Below, one piece after another: positions 9,678-19,074 of a DNA stretch of 24,209 nt. The notes below the pieces were generated by a model. It did not search any database and was not told the DNA's origin. It worked only from the letters and a program-made list of their open reading frames with translations. A program made the translations under genes and the position numbers. The stretch spans positions 1 to 24,209 of the forward strand of contig CABPSV020000040.1 in the NCBI GenBank assembly GCA_902459845.2, written 5' to 3'. The stretch's first letter is position 1, and every line of letters begins with the position of its first letter. Source of the stretch: Hepatocystis sp. ex Piliocolobus tephrosceles. Its lineage: Eukaryota > Apicomplexa > Aconoidasida > Haemosporida > Plasmodiidae.

Positions 9678-10457
9678 ATGCCACAAAACGATTACATCGA
9701 ATTACATAGAAAAAGATATGGATACCGCTTTGATCATTTTGAAAAAGCAAGAAAAAAAGAAGCAAGAAAAGTACATAAGGATGCATTAGTAGCTAAAAAG
9801 TTAAGAGGAATAAAAGCAAAAATATATAATAAAAAAAGATATACCGAGAAAATAAATTTGAAAAAAACTATAAGAGCACATGAACAAAAAGATGTAAAAA
9901 CTGTTAATAAGATTCACGACGAAAATGGATTACCTTCTTATCTATTAGAAAGAAATGAAAATCAAAGAACTAAAGTTCTAACCAACTTATTAAAACAAAA
10001 AAGAAAAAATAAAGTTGGAAAATGGAATTTACCAATACCCAAAGTACAAGCTTTAAATGAAGCTGAAATGTTAAGAGTAGTTAAATCAGGCAAAAGAAAA
10101 AGAAAAACATGGAAAAGGTTGATTGATAAAGTTTCTTTTGTTGGTAATAATTTTACAAGGAAAAATCCCAAATTTGAAAGATATATTAGACCTAGTAGTT
10201 TAAGATTTAAAAGAGCTAATGTTTATCATAGCGAATTAAAAACAACATTAGCATTAAATATTATTGCTGTTAAGGTAAATCCACAATCTAATTTATATAC
10301 GCATTTAGGTATAATAACAAAAGGTACTGTTATTGAAGTTGATGTAAGTGATTTAGGTTTGGTTACACAATCTGGAAAAGTTATTTGGGGAAAATTTGCG
10401 CAAGTAACAAATAATCCTGAATTAGATGGTTGTATTAACGCTACTTTACTTGTATAA
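9678..10457 (+). CDS. NSA2: NSA2 ribosome biogenesis factor (60S assembly)
   Basis: A single exon of 259 residues, almost exactly the family length (human about 260). It opens with [17 protein letters not shown], followed by a very basic helical region. Conserved family segments include [55 protein letters not shown] and the C-terminal [20 protein letters not shown] and [10 protein letters not shown], which form an eS8-like domain. NSA2 is a nucleolar/nuclear factor needed for 27S pre-rRNA processing in pre-60S particles. It has no low-complexity insertion, unlike its neighbours, consistent with tight constraint. The start follows a poly(A) leader. Confusion with eS8 is unlikely given the end-to-end NSA2 match. 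Confidence 0.97.
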   Translation: MPQNDYIELHRKRYGYRFDHFEKARKKEARKVHKDALVAKKLRGIKAKIYNKKRYTEKINLKKTIRAHEQKDVKTVNKIHDENGLPSYLLERNENQRTKVLTNLLKQKRKNKVGKWNLPIPKVQALNEAEMLRVVKSGKRKRKTWKRLIDKVSFVGNNFTRKNPKFERYIRPSSLRFKRANVYHSELKTTLALNIIAVKVNPQSNLYTHLGIITKGTVIEVDVSDLGLVTQSGKVIWGKFAQVTNNPELDGCINATLLV

Positions 10458-10955
10458 GCACAAGTCGTTTGATTCGCACCAAATACTCACACGTTTGTAT
10501 ATACATACATATATATATATATATATATGTACAACATATATGTATAAACAATAGCAACAACATGAACAACATATTTGTTTATGTTTTTACGCATAAACAT
10601 TGTTTTTTTTTTTTTAAATTGTAACATTTTGTTTAAACATTTGCGTTTTCATTTATTTTTTTATGCGCTTCAAATTTCAAAACATGCAATTTTTATAACA
10701 AATTATCATTTTACGTGTGTATGTATATAAATATACTTCATCGAATTATATTATTATTATTGTTATTATTATTGTTATTATTATTATTATTTTTTTTTTT
10801 TTTTTTCTTTCCGTAGACTCCCTAACTGTATTTTTATTATTAAAACTAATACATACAGATTACTACATGAAAATGCATGTATTAATTTATTTGCTTATGC
10901 AATTATGTATGTGCCCACTCATGTTTCTATTTATTTAACCAATTGTGTATTTATA

Positions 10956-10997
<42 letters not shown>

Positions 10998-11168
10998 TTT
11001 CTTTGCAAGGTCCCTTTATCGATACTTTAAATTTTAATTTATTATTTTTTTTTTTTTTTTTTTTTTTTTTTATTCTTACAATTTTATAATAAATTTACAT
11101 TATAAAATGTTTATTTTATTCACATATTTCCTTAATTGTTCATAACTTTTTTTTTTTTTTTTTTTAAT

Positions 11169-11216
<48 letters not shown>

Positions 11217-11218
11217 TA

Positions 11219-11264
<46 letters not shown>

Positions 11265-12273
11265 GATACTTACCTTATGTAAATATATATATTTTTTTTA
11301 AATAACCTCTATAGTTTTTAGCTGAACAAAAAAATTCAAAGTAAATTGCCGCAGATGTAAAAACTCTTTTTAGAATATAAACAAACTAAATAAAAATATA
11401 AGCAAAAATGTAAGCAAAAATGTAAACAAAAATGTAAGCAAAAATGTAAACAAAAGTGTAAGCAAAAATATAAGCAATGATATTTTATGTGTCATCTTAT
11501 TTAAAATTTTTTAATTTTTTTTTAAATCGGTCACACTTAAATACATATATATATATATATATATATATAAACATTCATGCCTTATAACTATAATGTACGT
11601 TTTTTTTTTTTTTTTTTTTTTTTTACGCATTAAAAATCTTAGTAAATTTATACTAAATGACATATGTGTATTGCCGTAAATAACATATGTGTTTAATTAT
11701 ACACCGATCATCAAATAGTTCCACAATATGTACATTACATACGTACATTACATACATACGTACGTACTACATAAATAAATATGTTTATATGTTTAACCTT
11801 TACTGTGCATATTTAAAAAACTAGTAACATAAAAAAAAAAAAAAAATAAAAAAAAATAATATAAATTTGACTGTTAAACAATTAATAGGAGCAGTTAAAT
11901 ATTTAAAAAAAAATTTAAGATATATTATCGCATGCGTTTACATGTAATAGGTGTGTTATATATATATATATATATATGTACGTTTAAGGAGGACTAACTA
12001 CCAGACATGGTATTATACATTTTATTTTTGTCTTTTTTTATTTGTACGTCCAACAGTTTTGCAAACTATCACCAGTTTATATTACAAGTATAGGAAACAT
12101 GTTATTACACACAGTTGGCATATAACAGTAACTATATATATATATATATATATAAGTTGGTCTTATATGCTATAAACACGTACGATTTGCAAAAACGCAC
12201 ATATCCAAAACGTTTTATTTATTTTTTTTTTTTATTTATTTTTTTTATTTTTATTTTTTTTCTCGAATTTTTA
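10458..12273. other. Intergenic region between NSA2 and TBCE
   Basis: It is mostly (TA)n, poly(T) (for example about 11046-11070 and 11171-11214), a (TTA)n run at about 11222-11259 and a 12-bp array (11400-11476). A strong acceptor-like tract (poly(T)CTTTCCGTAG, ending 10817) precedes 39 open codons to 10938, and short open pieces flank acceptor-like signals near 11322 (plus) and 11335 (minus). None forms a convincing gene model. The last part is T-rich TBCE leader. Confidence 0.75.
11400..11476. repeat. 12-bp tandem array (AAGCAAAAATGT-like), about 6 copies
   Basis: AAGC or AAAC recurs at 11400, 11412, 11424, 11436, 11448, 11460 and 11472, an exact 12-bp period with point variation. Confidence 0.9.
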
Positions 12274-12999
12274 ATGGAAGACCTATTTAATAACAAAAAG
12301 GAGTTTACAGTGGGGATGCGCGTTTTTAGTTGTATTTTTAATGTGATAGAAAATAAAAATAAAAAAGAAGATGACATATTAAATGAAAAATATAATAATA
12401 GTAATAATAGTTATAATTATAAAAAAAAAGAAAATAAAACAAATTCTAATGATAAACTTGTTGATTATGTGGAACAATTTGACCAAAGTGAGTCAGACAA
12501 AGAAGTAGCTGATAAAAATTTAAAATTATATTTATTTAATGAAGATATAAATATAAAAATAGGTACTATTAGATTTATAGGAACTTTAAAAAATCAATCT
12601 AACTCAGACTCTCATCATATGAACAAAACATATTTTGGTATAGAATGGGATAATAAAATTGATGGTAAAAATTTTGGAAATTATGGCGATAAGTTTTATT
12701 TTTTTCCTGTACATTTTTTAAAAAAAGAAAAAATAAAAACAGCTTTTGGTGAAGTGGGTGCTATATATGTTAACGCATATGATAAGTCATTGTTTGAAAA
12801 TCTTTTTACGGAAGAAGTCACAACTGATGACATAAAACAACTTAAGAATCTAAGTAACAGTAACAACAACACTATCAGTAACAGTAACAACAACGCTATC
12901 AGTAACAGTAACAACAACACTATCAGTAACAGTAACAACAACACTATCAGTAACAGTAACAACAACAACAACAACAACAACAACGCTATCAGTAACAGT

Positions 13000-13031
<32 letters not shown>

Positions 13032-15803
13032 CGCTATCAGTAACAGTAATATAAAACCATGCTCTTTTTTACCAATCAATAATATACACATAGGAATAAC
13101 TTTTACTCAAGCTCTACATTTTAGGTATAATTATTTTTCCGAGTTAGATCTATCAATAGAAGATTATCAAACAAAAAAAGTAAAAAAAGTAGTATTTTCA
13201 GGAGAACAAAAAGTTCAAAAACATTTTAAAAATTTTTCTCAATTAAGTTTTATAACATTAAATAAATATTTAATATATAAATGTGACATTACTAATAATT
13301 TGATTTTTAATAATTTAATCAGTTTGTCATTATGTTGTAATTTACTTACTGAATGGAGTGATATATTTAAAATAATAAATATTGCTAACAAATTATCATA
13401 TTTAAATTTATCAAAAAATAAATTAAAAAAATTATCTATACATGATATTTTTATATGTAACTTATTTTCAAAAAATAATGATATAACAGAGTTTGAAGAT
13501 GATAGAGAAAAAAAAAAAAATTTTGTTTTTAATCATAAATTAAATAAAAATAATGAAATATTTCAACAAAATAATAATTATACAAAAAATAAAAAATCTA
13601 ATTTAATTTTTTTTAAACAAATTAAAGAATTATGTCTTGATGAAACATTAATAACTTGGGAGGATGTTATTCTTTTATCATTCATTTTCCCATGTTTAGA
13701 AACATTAAGTTTAAAAAAAAATTATATAACTAATATAAAACTAAAAAATCAATATACTAATAGTAATAGCAGTGTTAGTACCTACTCAGCTATTATAAAA
13801 ACATATATGATTAACAAAGAATATAACACATTATTTGATTTTTATATAAATGATAAAAATTGTACTACATCAGTTTTAACAAAAATGGAAAAACAAAACA
13901 GTACTATATTACCAAACATAGAAAAAGTAAAAGAGAATAAAAACGACAGTTATAACAACAGTTATAACGACAGCTATAACGATAGTAATAACGACAGCTA
14001 TAACGATAGTAATAAAGTTTTAAATTTTCAAGCAACAAAAAGATTGGATTGTAAAATAAATGGAGATACAGATTTACAAGCACCACAATCATCATCATTA
14101 GATAATACTTTTTCAAAAGAAGTCGAGCAAGAAAATATAAACCCGTTTGATAAAAAAGAAAATACATTATACAATTGTAGTACTGTTCAGAGTGATGTAA
14201 AGAATGTTATGGACATTAGTCAACACGCACACACAGACTCATGCACATACACATTCTATGAACAGTTGGATAACTGTAACAATTGTATTGGAAACTATGT
14301 AAACAAAAATTTATTCAAAAAATTAAAAAAAATTGTATTAAATGATAATTATTTATATGATTATGAAGAATTGTTTTATTTCATTTATAAAATAAAATCT
14401 ATTCAATCTATTTTTTTAAATAATAATAAATATGAGGATAATAATAATTTGATTGATATTGTTTATAATATATGTATCGAGGAGGATAATTACAAAAAGA
14501 ATAAAGAAGTAAACAATCCAACAAATGAGGAGAAGTTCAATACAGATAAAGTAATGTCTGATGGTTTGCTTCAACATAAACATCTATGTAGTAACACAGA
14601 AATAGACAAATTCGAACTTATAAATACACATTTTAATCATTTAAAAGAATTTTTATTTAATAATAATAAAATAAAAAAATATGAAACACTAAGAGATTTA
14701 TTTTATATTTTATATGATATCGAAATATTAAAATTACAAAATAAAAAAAATAATAATTATAATGAAAAAAAAAACTTAAGATATATATTTATAGCTATTT
14801 TACCAAAATTAAAAGTTTTAAATCATAGTTGTGTAAATAAAACAGAAAGAATAAATTTAGAACGTTTTTTTATATCAGCATATAATAGGGATCCCATAGC
14901 CAAAATATTCAACCAAGTTGTCTTAAACCGGACCCATAGTAGTAGACTAGAAAAAATACATTACGAAGCAATGCAATGTATGTTACGTAAAAAAAAAAAA
15001 AAAAAAAAAAAAAATATTTAGCTAAAATTTTGGTGTTTATTGAACACTCGACCACATACACACACATGATATACATACTTACGATTGAATATGTAAATAA
15101 AAATTATGTGTTTATTAATTTATTTTATTGCCGTTGCCATTCTTTACGCCCATTTTTTTTGCAGGTGAAAAAGACACTGAGAAAAAAAACTGTATGCAAA
15201 GTAACCTTATTAATATTACAATCATTCCTGAATTCATAAATACAAAGAAATTAAACATTATAAAAAAAAAAGTTAATAGGAACATGAATATAAAAGATTT
15301 AAAATATTTATGTTCAAGACTGTATTCAATTCCAATACCTAAAATGCAGTTGTTTTATACCGACGAGGTAAATAGAAAAAAAAAAAAAAAAAAAAAAAAC
15401 GCAATGCAATGCAAAACTTATAGTCATACATACAATTAACACGCATTTGCAAGTATAACGAAACAAAAATAATATTTGGGTGTGTCATAGAACATATTTC
15501 TTTAAATTATGTTCCACTACACTTAACAAATTTTTTGGCTTTCTCATATTTATACAATACAAATGTTTCACCAAATAAATCTTTTATTTTCATCAAATGC
15601 TTTATCAACTACTTTATCAACTACTTTATTAACTGCTTTATCAAATCTTTTATGATGTTTATGTTTTTTTTTTTTTTTTTTTTTTTTTCTTTTCTTTTTT
15701 GTAGAACAACCCTATGTCTGTTGAAATTGTAGATACAAATTCAACTCTGTATACATATGGAATTGACAACAATTCAAAAATTAAAATAAAAATGGAAGAA
15801 TAA
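12274..15803 (+). CDS. TBCE: Tubulin-specific chaperone E (CAP-Gly + LRR + ubiquitin-like; three exons)
   Basis: Exons 12274-14977, 15165-15367 and 15705-15803 join in frame to 1001 residues. ATG 12274 is preferred over in-frame ATG 12115, because the latter adds only translated (TA)n and poly(T). Domains in order: CAP-Gly (about residues 95-155; GTIRFIGTL, YFGIEWDN, GKNFGNYGDKFYF); leucine-rich repeats split by low-complexity loops (LSYLNLSKNKLKKL, LETLSLKKNYITNI, HLKEFLFNNNKIKKY); the family segment LPKLKVLNHSCVNKTERINL; then a ubiquitin-like domain encoded by exons 2-3 (MNIKDLKYLCSRLYSIPIPK, NNPMSVEIVDTNSTLYTYG). TBCE binds alpha-tubulin and, with TBCC and TBCD, assembles alpha/beta-tubulin dimers in the cytosol. 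Donor 1 is ambiguous: GTATGT at 14978 or GTAAAA at 14987, both in phase and differing by three residues. Introns hold poly(A) and poly(T) runs. The protein is roughly twice the human length because of Asn-rich insertions. Confidence 0.93.
12853..13047 (+). repeat. In-frame 24-bp coding repeat (SNSNNNTI/AI) with AAC runs
   Basis: Units encoding SNSNNNTI or SNSNNNAI repeat inside TBCE between the CAP-Gly domain and the LRRs, with expanded Asn runs in two units. Asn is encoded almost only by AAC here, whereas AAT dominates elsewhere in the gene, which points to recent repeat expansion. Confidence 0.93.
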
Positions 15804-15960
15804 AAAAATAAAAAGGACTAATTCATTTATTTATTTATTTATTTTTATTTATAATTAACTACCCAAAATGTGTCTTATTTCATATCTCTATTCATTCATT
15901 TATTTATTTAGTTATTTATTTATTTAGTTATTTATTTATTTATTTATTTATTTTTTTTTT

Positions 15961-15998
<38 letters not shown>

Positions 15999-16819
15999 AT
16001 AAAAAAGTTGTTAATTTTTTGTTTTAGTCTTCCATCCAATTATTTACTTTATATAATGTCTATTGTGATATGACGTTTTTAAGTAAAGACAATAATATAT
16101 GTATGTATATAATGCAAAAAACACACGTGGAAATACACATAAAAATATAACATAATTTTTTTTTTTTTGATCTACATATAACATACTTCGTTTTATACAT
16201 AAAAACACCATACAAATGTTAACATATTTCTTATGTTATTTTGTTTGAAAGGGTTAACATTAAAACAAAAACAAAAAAAACAAAAAAAAAAAAAAAAAAA
16301 AAAAATATAAATGCACAAGAAATAAATAAAGTAATAAATAATAATTCATTTATAATTAACAATTAGTAATCAACTGTAAGCTTTGAACTAACTTATGAAA
16401 AACACAATGGTTCGATCACTAAAATATTAATATTATTAATACTCCCATCATATACCCATTTTTTTTTTTTTTTTTTTTTTTAAGGGAGAATGGATCAATA
16501 GATCAACAAATTGCTCATAAAGTAACTACAAATAATTTAAAAAAAAAAATTGTTAGTTACTAAATTTATATATCTTTGATTAATATAATATAATATTGTT
16601 TTGTTTATTGTACATATAAAAGTATATGATTACTGATTATTTTATTTTATTCTTTTTTTTTTTTTAATATAAGTAAGTTAGGTTATAGGAAGTTACAAAT
16701 ATGCGTGAATATAAATATAGCTTTTTAAAATAAAAAAAAAAAAAAAAAAAATCAAGAAATGTATGTACATATTAACATACATTTGTTATACACATTTGAA
16801 AACAAAACAATATACAAAA

Positions 16820-16995
16820 ATGAGCGAGTTAGATAAAAATATAACTACACTACGTATTGAAGAGGATATAAATGAAAAAAACTTTTTAAGTGTAGAGAAA
16901 CTTTCTAAGTGTAGGGAAACACTCTAAGTGTAGAAAAACAAATTCAAATAAATTTTAACTTACCTTACGGAAACATAAAAATTTTAATTGAAAAC
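16820..16995 (+). pseudogene. Small coding region frameshifted by a 19-bp tandem repeat; unrecognised
   Basis: ATG 16820, in an A-rich start context, opens MSELDKNITTLRIEEDINEK and continues NFLSVEK, then runs through two extra 19-bp units and stops at TAA 16925-16927. After the last unit, a different frame resumes with SVEKQIQINFNLPYGNIKIL up to a perfect GTAAGT donor at 16996. The two extra units add 38 bp (frame +2). Both halves look coding and share the SVEK junction, so a tandem duplication inside an exon is the simplest explanation. No downstream exon was identified. It could be a pseudogene, a slippage polymorphism, an assembly error, or chance. I do not recognise the family. Confidence 0.45.
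16888..16944. repeat. 19-bp tandem repeat, 3 copies
   Basis: AAGTGTAG begins at 16888, 16907 and 16926 (period 19), followed by GAAAC or AAAAC. Because 19 is not a multiple of three, each extra copy shifts the frame of the surrounding coding-like sequence. Confidence 0.9.
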
Positions 16996-17169
16996 GTAAG
17001 TTTATACGTTGAAAAGTAGGTGTAGAAGTTGGCCATTTAAAGATAAAATTATCCAATTTGTTATGAATAAAATATAATACAAATTAGTTTAAAATATAAT
17101 AATGGACAGTATGTTAAACTTATTATCGATTATCAATATTATTAAACAAAACTTGGATGTTATTAATGT

Positions 17170-17295
17170 AACTGTTAGATATTAATTGTTAGGTATTAAC
17201 TGTTAAGTATTAACTATTAAGTATTAACTGTTAAGTATTAACTGTTAAGTATTAACTGTTAAGTATTAACTGTTAGATATTAACTGTTAAGTATA
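17170..17295. repeat. 14-bp tandem array (AACTGTTAAGTATT), 9 copies
   Basis: Nine contiguous 14-bp units with few substitutions (GTTAGATATT and CTATTAAG variants) lie about 190 bp beyond the RPB10 stop, in its 3' flank. Confidence 0.95.
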
Positions 17296-17485
17296 TAATG
17301 ATTAAAAAATTATTTAGTATGTTATGTAATAGTTATGATATGTGCCTTTTTTTTTTTTTTTTTTTTTTTTTAATAATAATGTGTTTATGATGGACCATGC
17401 ATGTTTTAAAATTCTTCTACTTTGGTTAGTAGTGTACAACAGTTTTGCAACATTATACTTGATAATATATTATACTGATTTATTT

Positions 17486-17695
17486 TTAAGATTTTCTTTC
17501 ATAAATATTGTAACATAGTAACTTATCTACCATGTCTGCATGTGTAAGTAACATTCTCCTACAACAATATCTTGACAAATTTAATTCATCCAAGGCATCA
17601 CATTTTGACATACCCTCTTCTAATTTTTTTTCGTACAAACTCCAAAGGTTTCCTATTAACTTTCCACAAGTAAAGCAGCGAACTGGTATTATCAT
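17486..17695 (-). CDS. RPB10: RNA polymerases I/II/III shared subunit RPABC5 (RPB10)
   Basis: A single exon of 69 residues, the normal family length (human 67). It starts [18 protein letters not shown] and contains [17 protein letters not shown]. The zinc-binding cysteines C7, C10, C44 and C45 are all present in the invariant CFTCG and RYCCRR motifs. RPB10 is a structural zinc-ribbon subunit of all three nuclear RNA polymerases. The ATG lies directly after a poly(A) leader, with a 20-bp repeat array immediately upstream. It is convergent with TBCE and in the same orientation as the TEDC1-like gene. No intron is needed. Confidence 0.98.
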   Translation of the reverse strand: MIIPVRCFTCGKLIGNLWSLYEKKLEEGMSKCDALDELNLSRYCCRRMLLTHADMVDKLLCYNIYERKS

Positions 17696-17720
17696 TTTTT
17701 TTTTTTTTTTTTTTTTTTTC

Positions 17721-17800
17721 TTTACTGTTTTGCTTCTTTCTTTACTGTTTTGCTTCTTATTTTACTGTTTTGCTTCTTATTTTACTGTTTTGCTTATAAT
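17721..17800. repeat. 20-bp tandem array (TTTACTGTTTTGCTTCTTAT), 4 copies
   Basis: Four contiguous 20-bp units (17721, 17741, 17761, 17781), almost identical, sit just upstream of the RPB10 start, separated by the poly(T) run. They fall in the RPB10 leader or core promoter. Confidence 0.95.
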
Positions 17801-17833
17801 TTTATTATAATTGCATTACCTTAATTTTGTAAT

Positions 17834-17871
<38 letters not shown>

Positions 17872-17927
17872 GAATAGCTCGATGCGACGTAAACCAAACT
17901 TAAAGTTATCGCTAAATATATATATTT

Positions 17928-17993
17928 AATGTTTGTATAATGTTTGTATAATGTTTGTATAATGTTTATATAATGTTTATATAATGTTTATAT
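17928..17993. repeat. 11-bp tandem array (AATGTTTGTAT/AATGTTTATAT), 6 copies
   Basis: Six contiguous 11-bp units: three with TTTGTAT, then three with TTTATAT. They lie about 230-300 bp upstream of the RPB10 start. Confidence 0.93.
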
Positions 17994-18444
17994 TATATAA
18001 ATGTATATTTTTATAAAGTATATAGGCACATATTTATACATGCTTACATTTTAAAGTATACAAGTATCTGCTCACTTTTAAATAACGTTTGAAAAGTATG
18101 TCCTTTTAAAAAAAAAAATATTATGCGTCACATATATATATATGTACATGATTGTGTTTATTTATTCGGCAGTAAATAATTGACTTAAAAAAAAAAAATG
18201 TTAAAAAAATGTTAAAAAAATGTTAAAAATAAAAAGAAACTGCGCGAGTTTACAATTTGGTAATGTTTATTTATATGGCTAATTTAAAATTAGCTGGTAA
18301 TATTCAAAGAAAAAAAAAAAATTATAATAATAATAATATCACTGCAAAATGATTTAATGTTTATTATAAAAATGTTAAATATCTTTTCATATATATGTAA
18401 CGCTTATTAATTTGTCGTATGTATATAATTTGAGTAGATATAAG

Positions 18445-18485
<41 letters not shown>

Positions 18486-19074
18486 AAGTTTTATTTCAAA
18501 AGCTGTTGTTAGATATATGCGGATAAAAACAAAAAAATAAAAAAGCGCATCAAAAAAAGCTCATCATAAAAAAGCACATAAAAAAAAAAATAAAAACATT
18601 TCTTATTATTATTATTTGGTATTATTTTAAAATAAAAAAAAATCAATGTATATAAGTATGTACATATATATATATATATATATTTATCTATATTAATGCA
18701 AATATATTTATGACCATAAGAAAATAATTTTAAAAAAATTTGTAGTGCCTTTTAAATAAGCACCAGGTTAAACATGTACTAGTTAAACCTTATAAAAAAA
18801 AAATGACGGAAATGACTAATAAATCAATAATGTTATATTGTTATATATATATATATATATTTTTGCTTAGTTTTATTATATTGTATTTTTGGGGGGTTTC
18901 ATTTGGACATTTCCCATTAGCCATGTATGTATATGTATGTATATATATGTATATATATATATATATATATATAACATACTTAAGTAAGAGCTGACAAATT
19001 CAGGTGCTAAGTTAACTCCCCTCCTTCCAAACCACAAGCAAAACGCTACAAAAAAAAAGGCCACAAATTATACG

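Larger units (their letters stand above)
15804..17485. other. Convergent intergenic region between TBCE and RPB10
   Basis: It contains TTTA/TTTATT microsatellites (about 15826-15955), poly(T) and poly(A) runs, a hairpin at 16519-16561, a frameshifted small coding region (16820-16995) with 19-bp repeats, and a 14-bp tandem array (17170-17295). Both flanking genes end here, so it is 3' flank on both sides. Nothing else is supported. Confidence 0.8.
17696..19074. other. Intergenic region between RPB10 and the TEDC1-like gene
   Basis: It is the promoter side of RPB10 and the 3' flank of the TEDC1-like gene. It holds the 20-bp x4 array (17721-17800), (TA)n near 17839-17868, the 11-bp array (17928-17993), TGTTAAAAAAA repeats with an 11-bp period (18199-18230), a GCTAATTT/AAATTAGC inverted repeat (18278-18294), a 37-bp poly(T) (18448-18484) and (TA)n. 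A 63-codon frame at 18803-18994 is mostly translated (TA)n and is not supported as a gene. Confidence 0.8.

Noticed and set aside
10717..10938. Acceptor-like poly(T)CTTTCCGTAG followed by 39 open codons
   Set aside because: No donor exon or recognisable protein; hydrophobic composition is expected from A+T-rich DNA.
11659..11760. Minus-strand 31-codon frame (MYVCNVHIVELFDDR...)
   Set aside because: Part comes from ACGTACATT repeats; no splice partner and no family.
12115..12273. Upstream in-frame ATG for TBCE (53 more residues)
   Set aside because: The added sequence is translated (TA)n and poly(T); ATG 12274 gives the start expected for TBCE just before the CAP-Gly domain.
14978..15021. 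Poly-Lys C-terminus of TBCE
   Set aside because: It is the A-run at the start of intron 1; splicing gives the UBL domain instead.
16408..16425. GGTTCGATC resembling a tRNA T-loop
   Set aside because: No acceptor, D or anticodon stems can be formed around it.
17170..17295. Possible CRISPR-like array
   Set aside because: Units are contiguous without spacers, and the genome is eukaryotic; these are simple tandem repeats.
17532..17810. 92-codon plus-strand frame opposite RPB10
   Set aside because: Antisense of RPB10 plus poly-Phe and the 20-bp repeat.
18803..19064. Two overlapping 62-63 codon frames on opposite strands
   Set aside because: Dominated by Tyr/Ile from (TA)n; they lie in the 3' flank of the TEDC1-like gene.
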